DNA of 64,000 nt from Allolobophora icterica (Eukaryota; Annelida; Clitellata; Crassiclitellata; Lumbricidae): the NCBI GenBank assembly GCA_963556255.1, contig OY744615.1:5450623-5514622 (forward strand), read 5' to 3'. The notes beneath the pieces were generated by a model that did not search any database, was not told the origin of the DNA, and saw only the letters and a list, made by a program, of their open reading frames with translations. This document shows, piece by piece, positions 24,103-34,581 of the stretch (positions within the stretch are counted from its first letter, which is position 1; every line of letters starts with the position of its first letter). The position numbers and the translations under genes were made by a program.

Positions 24103-24763
24103 ATGGGCGGCGATTCCGGGGGGGTCGAGGGGACAAGACCCCCCACCTTTAGGAGTGGGGGGACATGCCATGCATCGGACCCCCCAAATTTTGAAGATAC
24201 ACCAAAAAAGGTCAACAAATGCAACTGTGTGTGAGGGCGAAAACGAGTTTTCAGTGTCATTTTGAGCAGAAAAGTAGTCTTTTAGCAGAAGTGCCCCCCC
24301 CCAAAAAAATTGTAAGAATAAAAGAGATAAAATTGTGTAAGAGAAGAAAAGAAGGAAAAAAGGAAGAGGAAAAAAATTGTTGTGGAGATGAATTGGGAAA
24401 AAATAAGGTTGTTGACATAAGGAAGGGTGATTCAGGAAAAAGTCATGAAAGTAAGGTTGAGGACTAAAAAAAAGGTCATCAACTTTTTTCGAAGATGAAA
24501 TGTGATTTTTTTTCGGTTTCTGGAAGACGAGATCGTAGAAAATTTTTGAAAGTTTACGGATAAATTTTTGAAAGTAGGAGAACCGAGGTCAATGACTAAA
24601 AAAAGAAAAGGTCATCAACTTTTTTCGAAGATGAAAGGGAAATTTTTGGGAGATGAAGTGGAAAAAAAATTTGTTGGAACAAGATTTTAAAAAAAGTCGT
24701 CGACGAGATCGTGGCCGACTTTGTCCCCCCCCACCTCTCAGACAAGATCGCCGCCACTGATCC
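24103..24763. repeat. GC-rich-ended dispersed repeat, copy 2
   Basis: Same family as 2500-2990: starts CATGGGCGGCGATTCCGG, ends CAAGATCGCCGCCACTG. The middle has a partly duplicated GGTCATCAACTTTTTTCGAAG segment missing in copy 1. Confidence 0.65.
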
Positions 24764-24839
24764 CAAGTGCAATACAACTGAATTTTATAATGCCGCAGTC
24801 TGTACAGTCAAAGAGGGCACTTTGAATACACGCAACTAG

Positions 24840-25154
24840 AACTTTGTCTGCTTCCGCCTTTGTCTGCAGACAAAGGCAGACAAAGGCGGAAGCAGAAAAT
24901 TGCTTGGGAGAGGACCAATATGGGTTTAGAAAGGGAAAGGGGACAAGAGATGCGATAGCAGCATTGAGGGTAATAGCAGAAAGAAGCATCCAACATGACC
25001 AAGACATGTATATCTGCTTCGTCGACTATGAAAAAGCTTTCGACAGAGTAGACTGGAGAAAGCTAATGGGAATACTGAGAAGAAAAGGGGTGGATTGGAG
25101 AGAAAGAAGATTGATAGGTAATCTATACATGGGACAAAGAGTGAAAATAAGATG
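24840..25154 (+). mobile_element. RTE-like LINE, upstream part before the L2 insertion
   Basis: The frame encodes EDQYGFRKGKGTRDAIAALR, then DMYICFVDYEKAFDRVDWRK and GVDWRERRLIGNLYMGQRVK, the first RT blocks (the D of FVDYEKAFD is the first catalytic aspartate). The protein resumes in phase at about 28709. The extreme 5' end is an inverted repeat (24848-24897), so the element is 5'-truncated. Confidence 0.85.
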
Positions 25155-28100
25155 TGTGTGCGTTTATCGTGTTCACACGCCGGTGCGTCGACTCCGTCTA
25201 TTCTCGCTAAATATTCCGTTCTACGTCGTTTAACTCAGTTGTAGATTTGATAGATTCTTGGACACAGTTTTCCTGGACCTTCCGTTGTACTTTTCAATGG
25301 AATATTCTACTTCGTCAAAGAGAAACTTTGATTTGTTTTGTCTATTCTACGACAATCTACTCTCGAAGCCTTGGAATACACACGTTGCAGTGTGTACGTC
25401 GCTGTACGTCTACGTACGTCTACTAGTGCTAGACCGTGTCTACGCCTGTGTATGCCTCGTGCCTACTTCTAGGCCTATCGACTTTGATGGCTCGGACTAC
25501 CTATTCATCTCAACAACTATGTTCAATCTGGTCGAACTGTTTTCGACCCTCACGATCTCTGCGCAAGATTCTGTTCGGGGTCAGGTATGGTGCCCCGCCT
25601 GCTGCCGTCAAGATCGCCTTCCTCCCGTCAGCCATGCGATCGAGTCAGTGACGGCTTCGCCTACGCCTGGCTCGACTTCTTCGCCGTCATCGTCTTCGTC
25701 CTCCTCTTCATCGTCGGTCTCTCACGAGTCTTCTCCAAACCCTGCCGACTCCTCTCATCCTCCGCTCAGTCATTCGACAGGCCTACGAATCGCCTCCTGG
25801 AACGCTCAATCCTTGTCCGACAAGTTTGCTTTTGCTTCTCAATCCCTCCTCCAGGACCAACTTGATGTCCTCGCGGTCACTGAAAGTTGGCACCAGAGTT
25901 CAGACGACATACCGATCCTGAGAGCGACTCCTCCAGGCTACTCTTCCCGTGATCGCCCTCGACCGCCTCATCCTGATGGTCGTCCGGCTCGCGGTGGCGG
26001 TATCGTCGTCTTTTTCCGATCCGCTCTTCGGGTCACACAGGTTCCTCTCGATGCTTCGACATCTACGTTCGAAGCTCTCTGTCTCAGCATCGCCACTCCT
26101 CGCGGCCCAGTGACCGTCCTCACCGTATACAGACCTGGTTCTGCTCCTGCTACTGGTCAGTTTTTTTAAGAATTCTCTTCCGTTCTCGAGAATCTCATCA
26201 CTCGCAATAGCCAACTCGTCATTCTTGGCGACTTCAATCTACACCTGGAAGACCCTGCCCTTTCCACCTCCTCCCGATTCCTCGAACTGCTTTCTCAGTT
26301 TGCCCTCCGTCAGCATGTGAGTGAGCCCACACATATCTTGGGCGGCTGGCTTGATCTCATCATCACCTCTGACGATGATCAGGTTGAGGATCTCCGGATC
26401 CTCCCACCGACGCTCTCCGACCACTCATTCATCCACTTCACCCTTCCTTCCGTTCATCTGCAACCAGTCTACTCCATTCGAATGCTGCGAGGTTGGAAAT
26501 CCTTCGACTCTCTGGCCTTCAGCGTCGCCATCCGCAACTCACAACTCTCCGCGCCATCTGCCTCTCTCGACGGTCTTACAGTTACCCAACTGTTTGATCT
26601 CTACACTTCAACCACGACGTCGCTCCTAGATGAGGTACTTCCGCGTCGTAGCGTCAAGAGCCGCATTCGTCCTCTGGCTTCCTGGTTTGACGCCGAATGC
26701 CATCAGATGCGACGCCGTGCCCGCTGTTTCGAGAGACGTTTTCGTCGATCCAAGGATCCCTGCGACCGGTTGGCCTGGGTCTCTCAACTACGTGCCCTCC
26801 ATCGCCTTTTCCACCATAAGGAGGCTGCCTACTGGGAAAATCTAGTCTCTCGGAATGCCAAGAATCCGAAGCGTCTCTGGTCCTCCATCTCTGGTCTCCT
26901 TGGCCGATCATCTCGCTCCTCCGAGACTCCTGCCTTCTCCGCCAACGACTTTCTCGACATGCTTACTACCAGGACCGACCGTCTTCGTGCTACCACCGCC
27001 GATGCTCCTCCGACGTTCACCTCGACGACAGCTGTCTTCGATGGATTTCGACCTGTTACTGACTCTGTTCTTCGTTCAGTTTTTTCATCTGTGAATTTAA
27101 AATCATGTGAATTAGACCCACTTCCCCCTTTCATTGTTACCGATATTCTGGATGACCTTGCTCCGTTCTTTCTGTACCTCTTCAATAGGTCTCTCTCTGA
27201 GGGCTATATCCCGGCCTCACAAAAACGGGCTGTCGTCTTTCCCTCACTTAAAAAGCCAAATCTTGACACTAACCTCTGTCAGAACTATCGACCTATTTCT
27301 AACCTCTCTTTTCTTTCTAAAACCCTTGAACGGCTGGTTTCTATGCAGCTTCTTCCCTACTTGGAACAATCTGGACTTCTCCCACCTTACCAATCTGGTT
27401 TTAGAGCTAATCACTCTACAGAAACTGCCCTCCTCTCCCTGCTATCAGAGATCTATTCTGCTGTTGATAAGTCTCAACTTACTCTTCTGGCTCTTTATGA
27501 CGTTTCTTCAGCCTTTGACATGGTCGACCATGAAATCCTCCTCCAGCGCCTTGAGATTTCTTTTGGTCTAAAGGGCACTCCTCTCCTTTGGTTTCGGTCT
27601 TACCTGTCTGAACGCTCTCAACTGATCATCTCCGGTGATTCTAGAACTCGGTGGGTCTCGGTAAAACTTGGTGTTCCTCAAGGTTCGGTCCTTGGCCCGC
27701 TTCTCTTCATTCTCTATACAGCTGACATTCCTTCCCTACTCTCTAAACACGGGGCGGCTGGTCACCTTTTCGCTGATGATGTTCAGGCTTTTGTCCATGG
27801 GCCTCCATCTGCTCAACTGCTTCTCACTGGTTCCATTGAGGCTCTCTCTCAAGATCTTCATTGCTGGATGTCTTCAAACCGCCTTTCTCTAAACTCTTCC
27901 AAAACTCAATTCATCTGGTTTGGCACCCCTCAGCAACTCAAAAAGCTTGATTTCGTGCTCCTGTCTGATAGGTTTCCTCACTTCACTTTCTCGTCCAGTG
28001 TTCGTGACTTAGGTGTCACTCTGGACAGCGCGCTCACTTTTGCTGAGCACATTTCCAACCTCACCCGCTCCTCTTACTTCCACTTAAGGCGTCTCCGGGC

Positions 28101-28708
28101 TATTCGGCGGTCTGTCTCATCTTCGACCTTCACCTCAATTGTTCATGCATTCGTGTGCTCTCGGATTGACTACTGTAATTCTCTCCTTATTGGCCTTCCC
28201 AAGATCCGTCTTTCTCCTCTCCAGTCCGTACTCAATGCTGCTGCTAGACTCATTGCCCGCCTTCCTCGGTTCTCTCATATCTCCACCTTCATGGTTGAAC
28301 ACCTCCATTGGCTCCCTCTCTCTGCCCGTATACAATTCAAAGTGCTTATTCTTGTGCTTAAATCTCAGCTGGGTCTTGCTCCACAGTACTTACGTGATCT
28401 GTTTCAACGGCCTCATTCTGCTGCTTCGCTGCGTCGTCTCCGATCTTCTGATCGTCTTGACCTCTTAGTTCCTCGTGTCAGGACAACTATGGCTCAGTCC
28501 AGGTCCTTTGCCTGCATAGGTCCCTCACTTTGGAACCGACTTCCTCCTTCTGTCCGCACCACCATTCTCTCTGGTAGCATTGCTTCTTCCTTTTCTCACC
28601 TTAAATCCTGCTTTTTCTCTCGGGGTCTCGCGCAAGGGAGCGCCTCTGAATGGTATATACCGCGAGAGGCGCTTTATAAATGCCCATATACAATACAATA
28701 CAATACAA
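25155..28708 (+). mobile_element. Nearly intact L2/CR1-type LINE inserted in the RTE-like LINE
   Basis: One frame runs from 25258 to 28719 interrupted by a single TAA at 26167-26169. The N-terminal half is an AP endonuclease (RIASWNAQSLSDK, then VLAVTESW, GDFNLHL and SDHSFIHF). The second half is a reverse transcriptase (ALYDVSSAFDMVDH, GVPQGSVLGPLLF, HLFADDVQAF) with the L2/CR1 tail (WNRLPPSVR). The 3' end is GAGGCGCTTTATAAATGCCCATATACAA with ACAATACAAT repeats. The flanks AAAATAAGA and AAAAAAGA are likely the target duplication. Confidence 0.9.
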
Positions 28709-28719
28709 AAAAGAGTTGA
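25258..28719 (+). pseudogene. L2/CR1 LINE ORF2 with one nonsense codon
   Basis: 1153 codons, endonuclease then reverse transcriptase, with every RT hallmark intact. The only break is TAA after ...TGQFF; reading continues in the same frame as EFSSVLENLI, so a single GAA-to-TAA change explains it. Translation from the methionine at 26317 alone would give an RT-only product without the endonuclease. The copy must be recent. Confidence 0.85.
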
Positions 28720-29690
28720 TGGAGAGTACTCAGAACCAGGAAAAATAGGAAGAGGGGTAAGACAAGGATGCCCACTGTCACCAATCCTATTCAACATCTT
28801 TATAGAAGAGATCATAAGAGAAACGCTAGAGGATATGGAGGAGGGGAAAGGTAGGAGGAAGAAGCCTAGGGTGAAGGCATTGAGATTTGCAGATGACCAG
28901 GTGATGCTGGCAACTAGCCAGGAGGGCTTACAAAGGATGATGGATCATCTAAATACGATATCGTTGGAATATGAAATGAAAATAGACGTAAAGAAGACAA
29001 AGGTAATGAAGATAAGCAAGAGAAGCGGTATAACACCACAAACAATAAAGATCACACTAAACGGAGAAGAAATAGAACAGGTGGAGAAGTGTTGCTATCT
29101 AGGAAGTGTGATCACAGACGATGCAAGATGCCACGAGGAAATAAAAAGAAGAATATCCATGGGAAAAGATGCATTTTATAAAAGAGGAGAGCTGATGAGA
29201 GGAAGCTTAAGCAAGAAACTAAAGAAGAGAATGGTGAAGACACTGGTGTGGAGTGTTGTTCTGTATGGCTCCGAGACATGGACAATGAGGAAGGACGACA
29301 TAAAAAGATTGGAGGCCTTCGAGATGTGGGTGTGGCGCAGAATGGAGAGAGTTAGCTGGACGGAACGGAGGACGAACGAGGAAATTTTTTTGTACAGGGG
29401 CGATGCAAAGGGTAGAAGAACAGAGATCACTCATAAGTACTATACGCGGACGACAAAGGAAATGGATCGGGCACATCCTAAGGAGGGAGACACTGCTAAG
29501 AGACATCATGGAGGGAAGGATGGAGGGGAGAAAGACGCGAGGAAGACCGAGGGCAATGCTGCTAGACTGGATGATGACAAAAGAAGAAGGATACAGTGGA
29601 CTAAAGAGAAGAGCACAAGACAGAGAACGATGGCATCATTGGTCATACGAACCTGCCGGTGGGCAGAGAACATAAAGAAGAACTAGAACT
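28709..29690 (+). mobile_element. RTE-like LINE, downstream part
   Basis: It continues the RT of 24840-25154: RQGCPLSPILFNIFIEEIIR, ALRFADDQVMLATSQEGLQR, CCYLGSVITDD, WSVVLYGSETWTMRKDD and [20 protein letters not shown] frameshift in a T run at about 29388 moves the tail ([20 protein letters not shown] ... [13 protein letters not shown]) into another frame, stop at about 29676-29678. The catalytic FADD is intact. Confidence 0.85.
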
Positions 29691-31450
29691 TTCGTTTCTG
29701 ATGTCAAGTTTTCTGTTCACACTTAAACGATGAGAGCGTACTACAAGTGACTGGAAAACCAATGCAGCTCGTCGTTAGTGTTTTAACTTTTAAGTTACTG
29801 TCTCCTGTCTTCACAGTGATATGTGCATAGCCCCTGTACAAAAAAAACTTATTTTTTTCAGCATATACACGCAATACAACCAAATGATTCTGATCTCGAA
29901 GGATTACTTAATGGAACTATAGAGTGCAAAAATAGCTCCAGAGATACAGGATACGCAGCACATCACTGGCAGAACAAGAAAAGCAACAACCCATCGAAAT
30001 AATTCAAGTCTGCAGGAGGAAAACAGCACCAACAGAAGTAAGTTCTGCTAGATCAGATGCACAGGAATCAACAAACACAGCTGCCTAATAATAGGATACA
30101 TACTCGAGACTCAGACAAACTCAACATACACACAGCGTCTAAAGTGGGTGGAAACACGCGGGAACGGCGTTTCCACTGCCCTCGAAATTCTTTGCTTGCA
30201 TTCCCACTGCTCACAATGCAAGAACCATGGTAACACATGCATTCCAATAAAACTGTTCCTTGGAGTTTCCACTGCTCACCCAAACCACTTTAAGCACTGC
30301 ATACACGATGCAGAATTTCAGGCAGACTTCCTATCCAATCACCTTTGAAAAGACGTTCAATGTTATTTGCTCCGTTCAGAAACACTTCTCCTATTCACCT
30401 CCACTGAACTCATTTGTTCAACAACAATGCCATGATAACAAAAGCAACAGGTATAAAAGAACTCAAAAGCTTAAGTAGGCCTGACCAAGGTCCTGACCAA
30501 TTTTATAATAATATTAATCATTATTAATTAGTAACTTCTTTAGTGCTGGTGTATAATGCACAAGGCATCAGCCATAACCAAGCTGAGTCAGGTCAATACC
30601 CAGAAAGTCAGTTTGGTGAACCAGATAGGCAGCATATCATCTGAGAGTCAACTGAAACATAGAGAGAGCCAACTAAGGAAGGAGGTTCATTCATTCTCTC
30701 ATCACAACAACCTGCACACACAGTGAATGAAGGTCATGAGATAACTTGTGCCATCACAATATGAAACATCTGTTAAAGTAACTTCACTGACACAAATAGC
30801 TCAGAAAACATTTTCCCCTGATGTGAAGATGCACCTTTTTAGACGAGTGCCTTTGTGAGGTTTCTTTAAAAGCGCTATGTAAGTGTTCAGATACATAACG
30901 GTATATTCGTCCTTCAGTAGGATTCATTCAGACCTGTGTCAAATTCTGACTTGACTCTTTTCTCAAAGACACACAAGGCTTCTGGCTCAAGAATAGACAT
31001 CTCAATCCATTACAAAGTAGTTAGAGGCACGACATAAATGTTCAGAAGCATACTCACAGATATGTATGCATATTGGACCTCATAATTTGCCATTCTTTAC
31101 ATGATAGGTCTACCCCCCCCCCCCTATAAGGTGAATGCAGGCAGCCACTGGTGTATGCATAGGTCAAATGAAGCCTGTTACAAAATTCTTTGATTCGGGA
31201 TGGAAATAAAAACCATACTCAGACACAGATATTCCACATGATCTCACCCTCTTTCTCTCTCTCTCTCTCTCTCTCGGTCTCTCTCCAATTCCGCGTCTGC
31301 CAATTTTCCACCTGTTTGAAATTACCCTGATGCCCATAGGCACATGCAGGTTCACAGCTTGCCTCTAGAAGCTACTATCGACAGAAGCAAAACCTTTTTG
31401 AGTCACTCAAAAGGCACTACATCAAGTGCCTTGTGTGTACATGTATACAT
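29691..31450. other. Intergenic between the LINE and the 31.45-kb element
   Basis: Contains a (CT)n run at about 31250-31275 and, at 30530-30610, a piece of a dispersed repeat ('cttctttagtgctg...cacaaggcat') also seen at 55.93, 61.45 and 53.35 kb. No gene found. Confidence 0.5.
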
Positions 31451-33188
31451 TAGGGTTATAACTTTTGACTTTAAAAACAAAACTGATTTCCTGTACCATA
31501 AAGGGATGAACTTTTGCTTAGAAACACTGAAAAAGGGACTAATTCTTCTCAGTTGTGAAAAAAATCACTCCCCAAATGAAATGTTTGAATCACCGTATAT
31601 GTAATGTTACTGCTCATAAAAAAACTTTATGGAATTGTTTAGAACTTTTACAGCTGTCTGGAACTTCCTAAAACTGTCGACAACTTTCTAGAAGAATCCA
31701 AATATTGGTCTATATAGAAAGGTTTGTGGGCAAACAACTGAACTTGTTAATTTTCATAATTTTTTCAGTGGCAATAAAGAAAAGTGCAACTACCATAGAG
31801 AAGGACAAGGATATATATGGACCAAGAATCTGGTGAGGTTTCAGCAGTCACATAGAAGAAGAGGAAGTGTGCCTTCAGAAGACCTTCACTAGAAAAGAAA
31901 TGCAGAATGCCACTCCAAACGCATATTATTGGACGGTACCAGTTCCTTGGAGCAGAAATCAAAGGAAGAAAGGAGCAAGTAGCTACAATTTCAAAAGAAC
32001 TTACAAAATTATGGAAGAATAAATTGAATTTTCCACAAGTGTCCGATCAAGTAATACAAGAGAAGCTTGACAACATCCTTAAGACTTATGATGAATGTGT
32101 GAAGAGGAGAAAATATGATGCCCTGAATGAACTTTTTGATATAACAAAAGTATGCGGCCAATGGTTATCCACTCAAGACAAACAACTCTACCATGTACAA
32201 GTGGAAAGCAAAGGACAAGTGGGGTACTCAACAGGTCAAATTGCAAGCAAGGAAACGATTCACCCTTCAAAGAGACAAAAACTAACTGCTGAATCAGCTT
32301 CATCATTTACAGATTCCACACCTTACACTCTGGAACATCGTGGTACTGAGTCTCAAGACAGCGAATATGAAGATGAAGATGAAAGTACTCATCCACCAAC
32401 CAGAAAACACAACAAAACTGAACTTGCAACAAACTTGGTCACATCGACAAGAGTATCAACTCGATAAAGCAGGCTGGAGAGATGACATCAAATTGTTATA
32501 CCACCTTACACGAGTGTTCAGATTCTTTGAGGAAAAATGGTGTTTCCACAGGTTAAGTTTAAGAAAATTCCAAATATCAGCAATGCCAGGTGGAATTCAA
32601 GAGCCATTCTTGCTATCATTACATTCATTCTAATCCCTACAACAAGGAAGACTTTGGAGAAGGTATGGAGATTCGTTTCATATGACTGGGCAGACTATTG
32701 GTTTACTAATCAGATGTACAATGAAAATGACTTCAAGAACTTGTCAGAAATATTGAAACTTTACAAAAAAGCATTGCGGGTATTGGAGAATCACTGGAAG
32801 CAGGAGCCATCCTTACTCCAGATACTAAGACGTAATCAGTGTGCAGAAAGTGCAGTCAAAAGTGATGCAGGAACTTCATGGTGCTTGCAGAAACAAAGAC
32901 AAACTGCAACATCGATTTATTCTAAGCAATAAGCAATGACGTACATTTGTACAAGTATTATAAAATTTGCTAGCTAATTCTTTCCTGTATAATACATGCT
33001 AGTATGCACTATGCATATTACATAATACATTATACAGTTACATATACAAAAATTGATTTATTAATTTCGGGGTGACCTTTTTTCAAAAGATTTGAAAATG
33101 ACAGCTAATTTCTTTGTTTTTTGGCAAAAGTTCATCTAACTAAGCTACAGGAACATGCGGTTGTAAAAAAGTTACCGGTATAACCCTA
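31451..33188 (+). mobile_element. Probable hAT-like element with a decayed unknown ORF
   Basis: Ends TAGGGTTATAACTTTT and the inverse of TAGGGTTATACCGGTAACTT form an imperfect terminal inverted repeat. The 8-bp flanks GTATACAT and CTATACAT differ at one base. The plus strand encodes, across frameshifts, GRKEQVATISKELTKLWKNK, YDECVKRRKYDALNELFDIT, then KFKKIPNISNARWNSRAILA and DWADYWFTNQMYNENDFKNL (31950-32940). I have a sense that this type of protein is repeated in invertebrate genomes but cannot name it. It is not alignable by eye to the hAT transposases elsewhere in the window. Confidence 0.5.
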
Positions 33189-33496
33189 CTATACATACAT
33201 GCACACACACGCACGCACGCACACACACACACACACACACACAAACAAACAAGGTGAACATCATTCTGAATCAAGTGGTTGCAACTCGAGTGAAATACTT
33301 TTATCCAAACAACCTTACAAGCATCACACACACACGAAACTTTGCATAAGAACACACTCGTATTTTCACGCACAAACGTATAATACATCCATAAATATAG
33401 CCTATACATGTATATGTACATCGTATTTGTCAGCAGACAAGTTCTGAAAGACGAGAGAAACATGAAATTCGATAAGTACTCCTATCGTAATCGTCG
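33189..33496. other. Region 3' of FICD: CA-rich microsatellite
   Basis: A (CA)n-rich tract at 33198-33250 and AT-rich sequence. The FICD 3' UTR should lie here (minus strand); I cannot place its poly(A) site. Confidence 0.5.
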
Positions 33497-34581
33497 TTAA
33501 GGTTCCTTGGCAAGAATCGTCCGACCATCATCGGAGTCGTTTATCGAGAGCTCCGGAAACGTTCGGTTGAGATTTTCATCAGAGGCCCTCAGGAAATCGT
33601 CCAGCATCTTCTCAGTGCAGCTGGCGATGAATCGGATAAATGGGCGAATGTCGCCGTCGTTGGCCGTCTGCAGATGCTGATAGTAGAGCTGCTTCTGCTC
33701 AACGGGAATTATGATTGGCGGGTAACCAGTCTGCATCAGAAGGAGATTCATTAGTAGACGACTTGTGCGCCCATTGCCATCGTAGAAAGGATGGATGTAG
33801 ACGAGTTTGTAATGTGCCAGAGCGGCCATTTCAATTGGGTGCAGGTGGTTGGCATCGTCCGAGTTCAACCATTCTATGAATTCCTTCATCAGTCGATCCA
33901 GTTGGCTTGCACCCGGTGGAACAAAATCAGCAACAAACACCTGCGTCGTCCGGAAGATGCCGGCTCCGATCGGATCGACGAAACCGAGAACGCGTCGGTG
34001 AATGTCCTGAATGTCACGAATCGTTATCGCTCCGATCCGTTTAATCAGAGACGAATTGAGGAAGTGAAGCGCCGCCTCCATTCCGAGGATCTCGTTGTGC
34101 TCCATGATGCTTTTCCCCGAAATGACGATTCTCGTTTCAACAAACGACCGCGTCTGAGACAGCGTGAACGTGTTGCCTTCAATGGCCGTCGCGTGGTAGA
34201 TGTGACGATAGTAGTTTTCCTGGATCATCCGTCGCAGCCCGGGATGGCCCTCGGGAATGTGCATAAGAGAATCGCGTTTGCGGTCAATGTTATTGTAAAG
34301 GTTTTGGTCGATTTCTTCTACAAGGGGCAGAGTACGTTGGCGATTGGACAAGGCCTTTGTGTGAGTGGGACTGTTGACAAGTGCTTTGCAGTACATGTGA
34401 TCAGCAAGGATTGTGTCCTTCTTCGTCTTCTCAAGGAACTCGCCGTATTCGTTAAGGATGTCGGGATGTTTGGGGTCCAGGGCAAGCGCATGGGTAAAAA
34501 TCTTAATCGCTTTCTCCGTCTTACCCTGGCTGGTCATCTCTCGTGCCAAATGAAGCGAAGCCAGAGCCTCACCAGTCAGAT
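33497..34581 (-). CDS. FICD: FICD exon 2 (TPR, inhibitory helix, Fic domain)
   Basis: The acceptor is ...TTTGAAG before ATCTGACTGG; two in-frame TGA codons just upstream exclude an earlier start. It carries the whole TPR and Fic region and ends ...TILAKEP with a stop. Key strings: RTLPLVEEIDQ, YYRHIYHATAIEGNT and HYKLVYIHPFYDGNGR. Confidence 0.95.

Noticed and set aside
31907..32467. Host gene at 31.9-32.9 kb
   Set aside because: Frameshifted, bounded by inverted ends and near-matching 8-bp flanks; better explained as a mobile element.
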